Positions 39,553 through 48,122 of a DNA stretch of 64,000 bases are shown piece after piece. Below the pieces are notes generated by a model, which was given only the letters and a program-made list of their open reading frames with translations, was not told the DNA's origin and searched no databases. This DNA comes from Falsarthrobacter nasiphocae (GTDB lineage Bacteria; Actinomycetota; Actinomycetes; Actinomycetales; Micrococcaceae). The stretch lies in NCBI RefSeq assembly GCF_031456275.1, contig NZ_JAVDUI010000001.1, positions 1,136,965-1,200,964 on the forward strand, given 5' to 3'. The stretch's first letter is position 1. Every line of letters begins with the position of its first letter. A program made the position numbers and the translations under genes.

Positions 39553-40613
39553 CAGTTTCCTCCGAGCGCGGTGAGCGGGTTGATGGAGCGGACGCGGGTG
39601 ACAGCGGCGAGGGAGCCGAGGAGCCCGACGGCGAGGACGAGGAGGCCGGGGCCGCCGATCGTGGCCATGCTGACCTCGAACGGGACGGCGCGGGAGGCCA
39701 GGCCCGCGAGCCCCCAGCCCGAGAGGGCGCCGACCAGGACGCCGCCGAGGACCACGATGGCGGACTGTGCCAGGCCGTCCCGCACAAGGAACCCCTCCGA
39801 GGCGCCCAGCGCCCGCAGCAGGGCGAGGTCACGGGTGCGCTGCAGCGTCCAGATCGTCAGGAACGCGGCCACAACGAGCCCCGCGATGACGTACAGGATC
39901 ACCTGGATGAGGAGCAGGGACCCGTGCTCGGAGCGGTACCCCGGCACGGCGTTGAACGCCTCCTTGACGGTCGCGGACGTCAGCCCCTCCACCGTGAGGG
40001 CCGGGTCAGCCGAGAGGATCGCGTTGGGCGTGCGGGTATGCAGGACCTCTCGGGTGGCGGACTCCGGGAGGCCGACGACGGGGGCGTGCGCGTAGCTGAG
40101 CCCCGGAGCCGAGACGCTGGAGACCTTCTGGGCGATGCCGTTGAGGGTGACCGTGTCCCCGGCGCCCACGCCGAGCTCATCTGCGACCGCCGAGGGCAGG
40201 GCCACGCCGGAGTCGGGGACGGACGGCACCCAGGCCGAGGGGCGCGGGGCCGCGAAGACGGCTGCCTGGACGGGGCCAGACGAGGCACGGGGCGAGGCGC
40301 TCGCGGCCCCGTTCCCCGGGCCGGCCTCGAGGCGGACCATGCCGATTGTCAGCGGGAGCGCGTCGGCGTCCTGGGCCGTGGCGTTCCTGAGCTGGGCGTC
40401 CGTCACGGAGGACAGGCCCACGGCGTCGCCAGCGAGGAGGACCCGGGCGGCGCCGGCTTTCCCCGCGGCGCAGAGGGCCGAGGTGGACTGGGACCCGAGC
40501 CCGCCCGTCAGCCCGGACAGGAGGGCGACGAGCAGGGTGAGGAGAGCGACGACCCCTCCGACGAGGGCGAAGCGGCCTCGAGCGAAGGCGACGTCCCGGC
40601 GGGCGAGCAGCAT
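39552..40613 (-). CDS. ABC transporter permease (FtsX fold)
   Basis: A 353-residue permease. One membrane helix near the N-terminus (FALVGGVVALLTLLVALLSG) is followed by a large extracellular region and then three C-terminal helices (IQVILYVIAGLVVAAFL, SAIVVLGGVLVGALSGWGLA, LLVLAVGLLGSLAAVTRV). This is the FtsX/MacB-like topology. I use the ATG at 40613, with AAGGAGG immediately upstream; the frame is open further upstream but the sequence there is not family-like. Confidence 0.85.
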   Translation of the reverse strand: MLLARRDVAFARGRFALVGGVVALLTLLVALLSGLTGGLGSQSTSALCAAGKAGAARVLLAGDAVGLSSVTDAQLRNATAQDADALPLTIGMVRLEAGPGNGAASASPRASSGPVQAAVFAAPRPSAWVPSVPDSGVALPSAVADELGVGAGDTVTLNGIAQKVSSVSAPGLSYAHAPVVGLPESATREVLHTRTPNAILSADPALTVEGLTSATVKEAFNAVPGYRSEHGSLLLIQVILYVIAGLVVAAFLTIWTLQRTRDLALLRALGASEGFLVRDGLAQSAIVVLGGVLVGALSGWGLAGLASRAVPFEVSMATIGGPGLLVLAVGLLGSLAAVTRVRSINPLTALGGN

Positions 40614-40882
40614 GGGGACCTCCTTGAGTTCCGGGTCCGCTGGGCGGCCCCGTGGGTGAGCATGTCTCCACACTCCTCCCCGGGAGGGGCTCCGCGCCGT
40701 CCCGCAGGGGGTTGATTCCCCCTCAACCGAACGGTTGACTCCCGCGTCTTGGCGCGGATCTGCGGGGTTGAGACGGGGTGGTGCGGGGCCGCGTCGGCGG
40801 CGCCTCGGGCGTCGCGCGACGGCGACGTCCACGTTGTCCACATCCCCCTGCGCGGCGGCGAGGCGAGCACTACGCTGGAGAG

Positions 40883-42151
40883 ATGAGACCCACGCCGGAC
40901 AGCGCCACAGACCTCCTCGTCAGGGGTCTGCGCCTGGGCGTCCACGTGGCTTTCGCGCTGCTCCTCGCCTTCGCGCTCGTGAGCGTCTCGCTGGACGGGG
41001 ACGACGACGCCGCGCCGTGGGGGATCTACGCCGTCGGCGCGGCGCTGGCCGCCGTGTATGTGGCGGGCACCGCTGTGGAGCGGCGCCTCGCCGTCCGGGC
41101 CGGGTACGGCGCCTCGCCGGTCATCCCCGTGGTGGTCTGGGCCCCGTGGCTCGCGGCCGTGACCGCCCTGTGGGCCGTGTTGGTGGCGCAGCACAGCGCG
41201 TTCTCCTATTGCGTCTTCCCCCTGTTCTTCGTGGTCCTGCACCTTGTCCGTCCCCTGCCCGCGGGCCTGGCCGGGGTGGGAGTTCTGCTCGTCCTCCTCG
41301 TGGCGGCGCTGAGCCGCGGCGGCCAGGCCGGCACGGGGGCCATCGTGGGACCGAGCGTGGGGGCTGCCTTCTCCGTGGTCGTCTTCGTGGTCTACGAGGC
41401 GCTCGTGAGGGACTCCCTCGCCCAGCGGCGCGCCCTCGCCGAGCTCGAGGCCGCGCGGACAGAGCTCGCCGCCGCCCACCGCTCCGCAGGCATGGCGGCC
41501 GAGCGGGACCGATTCGCGGCCGAAGTCCACGACACCCTCGCGCAGGGCCTCAACGCCATCGTCCTCACGGCACGCGCGGGCCTGGCGGGGGCAGATGAGC
41601 GCGGCGCCCTGCGCACCGTCGTCGACCTCGCGTCCGCCAACCTGGAGCAGGCCCGCGAGATGTTCCGGGGCGCCACTGGGACGGCCGGGGCTGGGAGGCG
41701 GGACGCGCTCGCGGAGGACATCGAGGCTGCGGTGGCCCGTATCAGCTCGGGGGCGCTGAACCTCACGGTGCGGGACGAGCGCTCGCAAGAGCAGCGCGCC
41801 CAGCCCGTGGACGCGGAAGTGGAGCGGTTCCTCGTCCTCGCCGCGTCCTCGCTCGTGTCCAACGTGACCCGGCACGCAGGCGCGGGGCGAGCCGTGCTGA
41901 CGGTAGGCTCACCGGGAGAGGGGCTCCTCGCCATGGATGTCGTGGATGACGGCTGCGGCTTTGACCGCAAGACCACCCCGGACGGGTTCGGCCTGGCCTC
42001 GCTCTCGGCGCGGGCGCAGGCGCTCGGCGGCAGCGTCGTCGTCGAGACCGAGCCGGGAGAGGGGACCGCTGTCAACGTGACCGTCCCGGCCCGCCCCACA
42101 GGCGCGGGGCGCGCCGCGCCCTCCAGCATCACCACCCCAGACAGTCCCTGA
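40883..42151 (+). CDS. Sensor histidine kinase (HisKA_3, NarX/LiaS-like)
   Basis: A 422-residue membrane sensor. About six hydrophobic segments fill the first half with short loops and no large extracellular domain, as in intramembrane-sensing kinases. HisKA_3 carries the phospho-accepting His in EVHDTLAQGLNAI. The HATPase domain has DVVDDGCGFD and FGLASLSARA. The ATG at 40883 lies 7 nt after a possible -10 (TACGCT), so the mRNA may be leaderless. It is divergent from the LolD-type transporter. Confidence 0.88.
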   Translation: MRPTPDSATDLLVRGLRLGVHVAFALLLAFALVSVSLDGDDDAAPWGIYAVGAALAAVYVAGTAVERRLAVRAGYGASPVIPVVVWAPWLAAVTALWAVLVAQHSAFSYCVFPLFFVVLHLVRPLPAGLAGVGVLLVLLVAALSRGGQAGTGAIVGPSVGAAFSVVVFVVYEALVRDSLAQRRALAELEAARTELAAAHRSAGMAAERDRFAAEVHDTLAQGLNAIVLTARAGLAGADERGALRTVVDLASANLEQAREMFRGATGTAGAGRRDALAEDIEAAVARISSGALNLTVRDERSQEQRAQPVDAEVERFLVLAASSLVSNVTRHAGAGRAVLTVGSPGEGLLAMDVVDDGCGFDRKTTPDGFGLASLSARAQALGGSVVVETEPGEGTAVNVTVPARPTGAGRAAPSSITTPDSP

Positions 42152-42186
42152 CTGCACCTCACCCCGTCGCACCCCCAGGAGGCCCC

Positions 42187-42834
42187 ATGCGCATCGTCCT
42201 CGCCGATGACCACCCCGTGGTCCGTGCCGGCGTGCGCGCGCTCGTGAGCCTTGTCGAGGGCGCGGACGTCGTGGGAGAAGCGGGAAGCGCGGAGGAGACG
42301 CTCACCGTGGTGCGGGAGTTGCGCGCGGCCGGGGAGCCCGCGCAGATCGTCCTCATGGACCTCAACATGCCCTCCACGAGCGCCGAACTCGGCGGGATCG
42401 CGGCCACCCGTGCGCTCACGCGGGACGGGGGGCCGGAGCGCGTCATCGTCCTGACGACGTTCGACGCGGAGGCCGACGTCGTCTCCGCCATCGACGCCGG
42501 CGCCCGCGGGTACCTCTTCAAGGACAGCGAGCCAGCTGTGATCGGGGAGGCGCTCGCCACAGTGGCGGGCGGGGGCCAGTACTACGCGCCCCGCGCCGCA
42601 GCGGCCCTCGCGGCAGCCGTCCGCCGAACCACCCAGCCGGAGGCCCTCCTCACGGAGCGCGAGCTCGACGTGGCCCGCCTCCTCGCCACCGGCGCGGGGA
42701 ACAGACAGATCGCCAAGGCCCTCTTCATCTCGGAGGCCACGGTCAAGACCCACCTCATCCACGTCTACCGGAAGCTCGGCGCCACGAACCGCACGGCCGC
42801 CGTCGCCGCCCTCCACGAAGAAGGACTCGTATGA
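42187..42834 (+). CDS. NarL/LuxR-family response regulator
   Basis: A 215-residue regulator. The receiver has the acidic pair in VLADDHPVV, the phospho-acceptor Asp in VLMDLNMPS, and the Thr/Lys pair (LTTF, FKDS). The C-terminal LuxR helix-turn-helix contains LTERELDVARLLATGAGNRQIAKAL. It should control the adjacent ABC transporter with the upstream kinase. Its stop overlaps the next start (ATGA), so the MFS gene is coupled to it. Confidence 0.93.
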   Translation: MRIVLADDHPVVRAGVRALVSLVEGADVVGEAGSAEETLTVVRELRAAGEPAQIVLMDLNMPSTSAELGGIAATRALTRDGGPERVIVLTTFDAEADVVSAIDAGARGYLFKDSEPAVIGEALATVAGGGQYYAPRAAAALAAAVRRTTQPEALLTERELDVARLLATGAGNRQIAKALFISEATVKTHLIHVYRKLGATNRTAAVAALHEEGLV

Positions 42835-44060
42835 CACATCTCCGAGCTGAGGCGGCCTCGCGGGCGACCTTCCTCCATTTCTTCCTCAACGGCTTCATCG
42901 TCACCGCCTGGACCGCGCGCATTCCCGGAGCCGCGGCCACGCTCAAGGTGGACAACGCCCAGCTGGGCCTGCTTCTCCTCATGGTGGCCGTGGGCTCCAT
43001 CCTGTCCATGTCCCAGGCGGACCGCCTGCTCGCCCGTTTCGGCACGCGCACCACGGCCCGCGGGGGCAACGTCGTGGGCGTGCTCGGCCTCGTGGGGCTC
43101 TCGGCGGCGCTCGGGGCGCAGAGCCCGGTCTGGGCCGGCGCGGCGCTCCTTGTCCTTGGCGTCGGCATGGGCGTGTGGGACGTGGCCATGAACGTCGAGG
43201 GGGCGCACGTCGAGCACGAGCTCGGCCGCACCGTCATGCCGCGGTACCACGCCGGCTTCTCCGTGGGCACGGTGGCCGGTGCCGTCCTCGGTGCCGCGCT
43301 CGCGGCGGCGTCGGTGCCGATTGCCGTGGGGCTCATCGGCGCGGGTCTCGTCTCCCTCGTGGTCGTCGCCCTCGTCACGCCCCGCTTCCTCGACAGCGGC
43401 CCCGCGCTCGAGCCCGTCCCCGCAGGCCAGGGCGCCGACCCCGCCAGCGCTGCCGCCGCCGCGACGAGCGCCCCGGCGGTCAAGCCGCGCTCCCCGTGGA
43501 CCGAGCCGCGCACCCTGCTCATCGGCGTCGTCGTCATGGCGTGCTCCCTCACGGAGGGCTCCGCGATGGACTGGGTCGCCAAGGGCGCCGTGGACGGCAT
43601 CCACGTGTCCGAGAGCGTCGCCGCCATGATCTTCGCCGTCTTCGTCACGGCCATGACCCTGACCCGCTGGTTCGGCACAGGGTTTGTGGACCGGTTCGGC
43701 CGTGTCGCGTGCCTGCGGGTCTGCCTCGCCGCGTCCCTGCTCGGCCTGGCCACGTATGTCCTGGCGCCGAACGGCTGGGTCATGGCGGTCGGCGTGTTCT
43801 TCTGGGGCGTGGGCGCTGCCCTCGGCTTCCCGCTCGGCATCTCCGCCGCGTCCGACGAGCCCGCTCGCGCCGCCGCCCGCGTCAGCACGGTCTCGATGAT
43901 CGCCTACACCGCGTTCTTCCTCGGCCCGCCGCTCCTTGGCTGGCTGGCTGAGGCGTGGACCATCCGGCACGCGCTCGCGGTCATCGCGGTTCCCATCCTC
44001 GCGGCGCTCCTTCTTGCGGGCGTGACCCGGGCGCAGCGGGAGCCGGCGTCGGCCTCCTGA
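42831..44060 (+). CDS. MFS transporter
   Basis: A 409-residue major facilitator with about 12 hydrophobic segments, a hydrophilic central loop (AGQGADPASAAAAATSAPAV) and a motif like GTRTTARGGN after helix 2. It resembles the YbjJ-type MFS. It is coupled to the response regulator gene and may be part of its regulon. The last 51 bases of the gene, including the stop, lie in a 72-bp sequence repeated 5.3 kb downstream, which marks the left end of an island. Confidence 0.85.
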   Translation: MTHLRAEAASRATFLHFFLNGFIVTAWTARIPGAAATLKVDNAQLGLLLLMVAVGSILSMSQADRLLARFGTRTTARGGNVVGVLGLVGLSAALGAQSPVWAGAALLVLGVGMGVWDVAMNVEGAHVEHELGRTVMPRYHAGFSVGTVAGAVLGAALAAASVPIAVGLIGAGLVSLVVVALVTPRFLDSGPALEPVPAGQGADPASAAAAATSAPAVKPRSPWTEPRTLLIGVVVMACSLTEGSAMDWVAKGAVDGIHVSESVAAMIFAVFVTAMTLTRWFGTGFVDRFGRVACLRVCLAASLLGLATYVLAPNGWVMAVGVFFWGVGAALGFPLGISAASDEPARAAARVSTVSMIAYTAFFLGPPLLGWLAEAWTIRHALAVIAVPILAALLLAGVTRAQREPASAS

Positions 44061-44081
44061 GGGAACTGAAAGGCACCTGAG
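44010..44081. repeat. Left copy of 72-bp exact direct repeat
   Basis: Spans the final codons and stop of the MFS gene plus 21 nt. The copy at 49285-49356 is identical over 72 bp and weakly similar for about 18 nt more. Together they bound the island. Confidence 0.95.
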
Positions 44082-44586
44082 CAGAGGGCGACGACGGGCT
44101 TGCGCTGCCTGCGCCTGATTTCGGTCCGTGTTTGGGGCGAGAGACCCGACAGACGAGGCCATGACTTCACAAGGCGAGTCCTTCACCCAGCCTCGCTCCA
44201 AGCACTGAGCTCTGTTAGAAACTGACCTCACATCTCGTGATGTACCACGATTTCAAAGACCTGAGGTTGAGGCCCGGGAGTGCATCGAAGTCTTAGACGC
44301 TTCAAGTTCGAGGTGCGGGCTTCCTCAGCTGGTTGTTGAGCGGGAATGCCGGGGGAATCGCGGTGCGGCAACGGGGGTGCCTGCCCTGCACGGGAAGAGT
44401 CCCGCAGTTAGGGGACCTTGGTGCAGTCGAGGACGCCATCAGCCTCGGGAGACAGGTCACATCGAGGGGAATGTCCACGGCGGGCTCAGAATGGCCTTCT
44501 AGGGGTTTGAACGCATGCTAGGGTTCTGTTCACCGAGTCTGTCTGGGCCCGGGAACGAATGACAATCTCTAGATTACCGAGGAAGC
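44061..44586. other. Gene-free left end of the island
   Basis: 526 nt with no supported gene. It begins inside the direct repeat. Short inverted segments such as CTCACATC/GATGTACC occur near 44230. The region just before 44587 is AT-richer and may hold the promoter of the secreted-protein operon. Confidence 0.5.
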
Positions 44587-44925
44587 ATGAAACTCACTGC
44601 ATTAAGGTCAGCGACAGTTCTGGCGGTCTGCCTGACTGGAGTCGTGGCAGGCGCAGCGCCGGCACAAGCAGCCCGCTTTCGAGCGTGGGACTACCAGGGG
44701 ACCCATGGCCCCCTCTTGATTGATTCGTACACTGATAGGTCAACACTGGATATCGTTGACGACCGCGCGGAGTCGGTGTGGAATCAGACTTCTTGCACCA
44801 TGGAAGGACGTAATTACGCCGGACTGTGGGGATTCACTTCACACGCAGGATTTTTTGGGTCTGGAATTCTGCAGTCTAAGATCGGGTACCCCAACATGAT
44901 TGACTACTTCGACTGCCGCGCGTGA
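44587..44925 (+). CDS. Small secreted protein A, beta/gamma-crystallin or I36-inhibitor-like
   Basis: A 112-residue protein. A signal peptide ends in GAAPAQA, leaving a mature form of about 84 residues that starts ARFRAWDYQGTHGPLL. The segment DIVDDRAESVWNQ and NYAGLWGF resemble the D-K-A-S-S and Y-x-G-x motifs of crystallin-fold or SMPI-type peptidase inhibitor proteins, but the match is distant. It has two Cys (Cys at about 78 and 110) and GAGG-like RBS bases before the ATG. Protein B just downstream is a paralogue. Confidence 0.7.
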   Translation: MKLTALRSATVLAVCLTGVVAGAAPAQAARFRAWDYQGTHGPLLIDSYTDRSTLDIVDDRAESVWNQTSCTMEGRNYAGLWGFTSHAGFFGSGILQSKIGYPNMIDYFDCRA

Positions 44926-44943
44926 GCAAGTTCGAAAAATAGA

Positions 44944-45297
44944 ATGGAACTGATGATGAATAGAAATTTTGCTAGATTCGCGCTGAGTATTCTTGGCCTT
45001 GGAGTTATTTGTATTACAACCGCCGCCCCTGCCAGTGCAGAACGGTTTCGCGCGTGGGATGGACCCGGGACGCACTTGACTCGCCTGGTTGATGACTGGG
45101 GCAGCGGGGATATTAATGTTGCGGACGATCGAGTTGAGTCGGTCTGGAATGAGCGCTATAGCTATGTGACGGGCCGAAGCTACACTGGTCTATGGTCGTT
45201 TTCAAGTCAAGCTGGACAATTCGCCCCCAATACCCTGTACAAATATATCGACCACCCCAACCAAATTGATTTCTTCGAATCGGGACTGACTTTTTAG
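44944..45297 (+). CDS. Small secreted protein B, paralogue of A
   Basis: A 117-residue protein. Its signal peptide ends in APASA and the mature part begins ERFRAWDGPGTHLTRLV. It aligns with protein A along its length: FRAWD, GTH, DDR-ESVWN, GRSYTGLWSF and P-N-ID-F. It lacks the two Cys of A. Three in-frame ATGs (44944, 44953, 44956) make the start uncertain. It follows A by 18 nt, so both are probably made together. The fold is likely the same, and the role is unknown. Confidence 0.7.
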   Translation: MELMMNRNFARFALSILGLGVICITTAAPASAERFRAWDGPGTHLTRLVDDWGSGDINVADDRVESVWNERYSYVTGRSYTGLWSFSSQAGQFAPNTLYKYIDHPNQIDFFESGLTF

Positions 45298-45312
45298 TCT
45301 TACTAGGGCCTC

Positions 45313-46191
45313 ATGAAAAATTTCAGGTTAACTTTCACCTCGGCGGCATGCGTTGCACTCGCCTTGAGTGGTTGCACCAGCGCTAACGAATCGGCCGATG
45401 TGCCTGACAATGTCAAGAGGAGCGTTGCCTCGCTTGCCACGTCGGATTCCGATATAAATTCAGCCGTGCAAAAGCTGGAAAATGAGTGCGCTCGCAAGGC
45501 TGGCATCCCTCATGAGGCGCGTCCATTTACGTTCGACCTTTCTTCTCTCACGGGAGAGGTGGGACTCTTTGGCAACCCCGAGATGGCGGCAAAGCGTGGG
45601 TACGAAGAGACTGTGGATAGGCGCACCTCCCCGGAGACTATGCGACTTACTCCCGCTCAGGAGAAGGTCATCATGGGTGACCAGAATCCAGACAAAATGG
45701 CTGTGGTCAATACTCCCAGTGGGGCTCAGATCGCGACGCCCAAGGACGGTTGTGCGGCGAAGTCTCGGATTGCCGTCTATGGGTCCATTGAAAATTCTTT
45801 GAAAGTGAATAACTTTCCTAACGAAATCCTTGCTGCAGGTGCTGGCGCGCGGGACGGGGTGAAGAATGTAATTGATGAAATTTCTCCGGACTACAGCAAG
45901 TGCATGAATGACTCGGGATATGCACTGGGCCCCGGCAAGGCCGGCGAGTTTGCGAAGCAACGGTGGGGAGTGTACCGGGCACAGGGGCAAGTGCCCTCAG
46001 TTGAGGAAGCGGCGTTGGCCAAGGCTGACGCAGGATGTCAAGCTCAGTCTGGCTTGATTAATAAACTCCAGGAAAATTTCTTTGATCATGCGGGTGCCTG
46101 GGCGCAAGACAACGAGGGAGAAATCCTAAAGCTGGCTGAAATCAGAGCTGAATCGAAGAAGCGAGCTCAGGCGATTCTCAGTGGCAAGTAA
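45313..46191 (+). CDS. Island lipoprotein, unknown function
   Basis: A 292-residue protein with a lipoprotein signal peptide; the lipobox LSGC places lipid at Cys21. The mature part is hydrophilic, mostly helical, and Ala/Lys/Glu-rich, with no family I recognise. It follows the two secreted proteins by 15 nt and overlaps the next gene by 11 bases. That position suggests a role as receptor, chaperone or immunity factor for them, by inference. Codon use is AT-richer than the host. Confidence 0.75.
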   Translation: MKNFRLTFTSAACVALALSGCTSANESADVPDNVKRSVASLATSDSDINSAVQKLENECARKAGIPHEARPFTFDLSSLTGEVGLFGNPEMAAKRGYEETVDRRTSPETMRLTPAQEKVIMGDQNPDKMAVVNTPSGAQIATPKDGCAAKSRIAVYGSIENSLKVNNFPNEILAAGAGARDGVKNVIDEISPDYSKCMNDSGYALGPGKAGEFAKQRWGVYRAQGQVPSVEEAALAKADAGCQAQSGLINKLQENFFDHAGAWAQDNEGEILKLAEIRAESKKRAQAILSGK

Positions 46192-47449
46192 GGGCCACCG
46201 CTGGACTGTTCTCCGCCAGGTGCTGTCATTGCTCATCGGAACTGCTCTGGCTATCGGTCTCCTGCTCCTCGGCTGGAGTGCAGTGAAGAACCAAGAAGCG
46301 TCCGCCGTGAACCAGAATATGCCCGAGCTTGCTCTTACTGCCCAGGTCGAGACGGGTGCTCTCTCCGATGAGGCGCAGGGCACCGCGACGAGCATCGTCA
46401 CCCGCACGGAGGCTGTCTCCCTCCCCGCCAAGGAGGGGGCCCGCTTTACCGCTGATGGTCTTGCCGCTGGGTCAGAAGCAGGCCTGGGGCGAGTTCTGGC
46501 AGAGGTGAACGAACGTCCCGTGATAGTTCTCCAAGGCCCAGTCGCCGCCTACCGCACCCTGTCCAAGGGCGCCACCGGGCGGGACGTCGCCCAGCTGCAG
46601 CAGAGCCTGGCCGCTCTGGGGTACGAATCTGGCCTGAGCCTGGGCACGTTCGATGACTCAACCGCTCGAGGCCTGGCTGCGCTCTTTCGCACCTTGGGTT
46701 ACCCGGCAGTCTCGGTGGACGGCTCGGTGATCCCCGCCGAGAGGTCCGGAAGCAATGCGGCTCTGGTTCTGGGCGAGGGGTACTTTGCGCCCGTGCTCCC
46801 GGTGAAGGCGGCCGGAGCGTGCGGAACCAACCGTCTGTTGGTGGAAGGCCCGCTGTGTGAGGTCACGACGGGCGCGCCCTCTCTCATTGCCACGATCCCC
46901 ACTGCCGATGCTCAGCGCATCAAGGGACACGAGAACATCCGCGTGGTCTTCCCCGACGGCAAAACCTACTCGGGTGCCCTCAATGGCCCTGCCTCGACGA
47001 AGAACATCAGCAATCAGACATCGTCCTCCCAGAATGGCACCAAGGGTGCTGGTGGGACGGAATCCGCCTCGCAGTCAAATGCCCCGGCGGCAGGCCGCGG
47101 TGCCACAAATACCGCTCCAGACTCGGACCCCAGCGGCTCCAAGTCCTACGCAATCGTGCTCAAGGACGCTCCCGAGCTTCCGGCACCCGGCAGCGGAGAC
47201 ATGCCCCTCACGGTGATCTTCTCCCAGAGTGAAGCCGAGTCGCTACTGGTGCCCTCTACGGCCATTCGAGCGGCTTCCGGCACTTCCTGGGTGGAGAAAG
47301 AAAGCGGCGCACGGGTGGATGTCACTGTTGGTCTGTGCGTCCAGGGCCGGTGCGTTGTGCGCCCAGCCAGCGCCTCTGAGGAGGGGCTCAGCACCGGCGA
47401 AAGCGTCATCATCACCGGCGCGGCGAAGAAAGCCTCCGACGGTGGGTGA
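46181..47449 (+). CDS. Periplasmic adaptor-like protein with peptidoglycan-binding domain
   Basis: A 422-residue protein. One N-terminal membrane helix lies at about 13-34. A PG_binding_1-type domain follows at about 127-178 (GATGRDVAQLQQSLAALGY). The rest looks like the barrel-sandwich and beta domains of MacA/HlyD adaptors used by actinobacterial MacB-type transporters, with a Ser/Gly/Asn-rich insertion near 280-325. The GTG at 46181 overlaps the lipoprotein stop. It should link the membrane transporter to the cell wall. Confidence 0.75.
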   Translation: MASKGHRWTVLRQVLSLLIGTALAIGLLLLGWSAVKNQEASAVNQNMPELALTAQVETGALSDEAQGTATSIVTRTEAVSLPAKEGARFTADGLAAGSEAGLGRVLAEVNERPVIVLQGPVAAYRTLSKGATGRDVAQLQQSLAALGYESGLSLGTFDDSTARGLAALFRTLGYPAVSVDGSVIPAERSGSNAALVLGEGYFAPVLPVKAAGACGTNRLLVEGPLCEVTTGAPSLIATIPTADAQRIKGHENIRVVFPDGKTYSGALNGPASTKNISNQTSSSQNGTKGAGGTESASQSNAPAAGRGATNTAPDSDPSGSKSYAIVLKDAPELPAPGSGDMPLTVIFSQSEAESLLVPSTAIRAASGTSWVEKESGARVDVTVGLCVQGRCVVRPASASEEGLSTGESVIITGAAKKASDGG

Positions 47450-48122
47450 GACCAGCCCGGAGCTGCAGCTCATCGGAGTGTCCAAAAGCTATCCGCCCGC
47501 CACCCGAGCCCTTCAGGATGTCTCTGTGGAGATCTTTGCGGGGGAGTCCGTGGCGATTGTGGGCCCCAGCGGCTCAGGCAAGTCCACACTCTTGGCGATG
47601 CTCGGGCTGCTGGAGAATCCGGACGAGGGTCGGCGGGTCATCGCCGGGCTGGATACGGACACTGCCTCGGAACGTGAGCTCACCCGCCTGCGCCGAACCC
47701 ACATATCTTTTGTGTTTCAGGCCTTCCACCTGCTTGAGCACTTGACCGTCACAGAGAACGTCCTTCACGCGCTCCAGATCCGGGGAGTCAGCGGCGGTGC
47801 CGCTCGCACGGCCGCAACGGAGGCCATCCGAAGCGTGGGGCTGCAGCACCGCTCGCATGCCAAGCCCGGCACTCTCTCCGGGGGTGAGCGGCAGCGGGCC
47901 GCCATCGCTCGTGCCGTGGCGATGCAGCCGCGGGTGCTGTTGTGCGACGAGCCCACGGGAAACCTCGACACCACCACCGCGGAGTCTGTTCTGCAGCTGC
48001 TGCTGGCCCAAGCCGACGCCGGGACGGCAGTCGTCATCGTGACGCATTCCCCTGAACTCGCCGCCCGGTGCGACCGCACCATCCGTGTGCTGGATGGGCG
48101 GGTGCACCATGCTGCTGCGTGA
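47442..48122 (+). CDS. Island ABC transporter ATPase (MacB/LolD type)
   Basis: A 226-residue ATPase with Walker A GPSGSGKST (41-49), signature LSGGERQRAAIARAV, and Walker B VLLCDEPTGNLD. It overlaps the adaptor by 8 bases, starting at GTG 47442, and overlaps the permease, so all three are coupled. GC content is near host level here, unlike the first half of the island. It energises the FtsX-fold permease downstream. Confidence 0.88.
   Translation: MGETSPELQLIGVSKSYPPATRALQDVSVEIFAGESVAIVGPSGSGKSTLLAMLGLLENPDEGRRVIAGLDTDTASERELTRLRRTHISFVFQAFHLLEHLTVTENVLHALQIRGVSGGAARTAATEAIRSVGLQHRSHAKPGTLSGGERQRAAIARAVAMQPRVLLCDEPTGNLDTTTAESVLQLLLAQADAGTAVVIVTHSPELAARCDRTIRVLDGRVHHAAA

Noticed and set aside
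40832-40840. Perfect DnaA box TTGTCCACA upstream of a histidine kinase gene
   Set aside because: A single isolated box is expected by chance and no others lie nearby.
44587-45297. Lactococcin 972-type bacteriocin genes
   Set aside because: The paralogues lack the Lcn972 sequence pattern, and the transporter is not the TIGR01654-type protein usual for that family; only the general idea of an antagonistic system remains possible.
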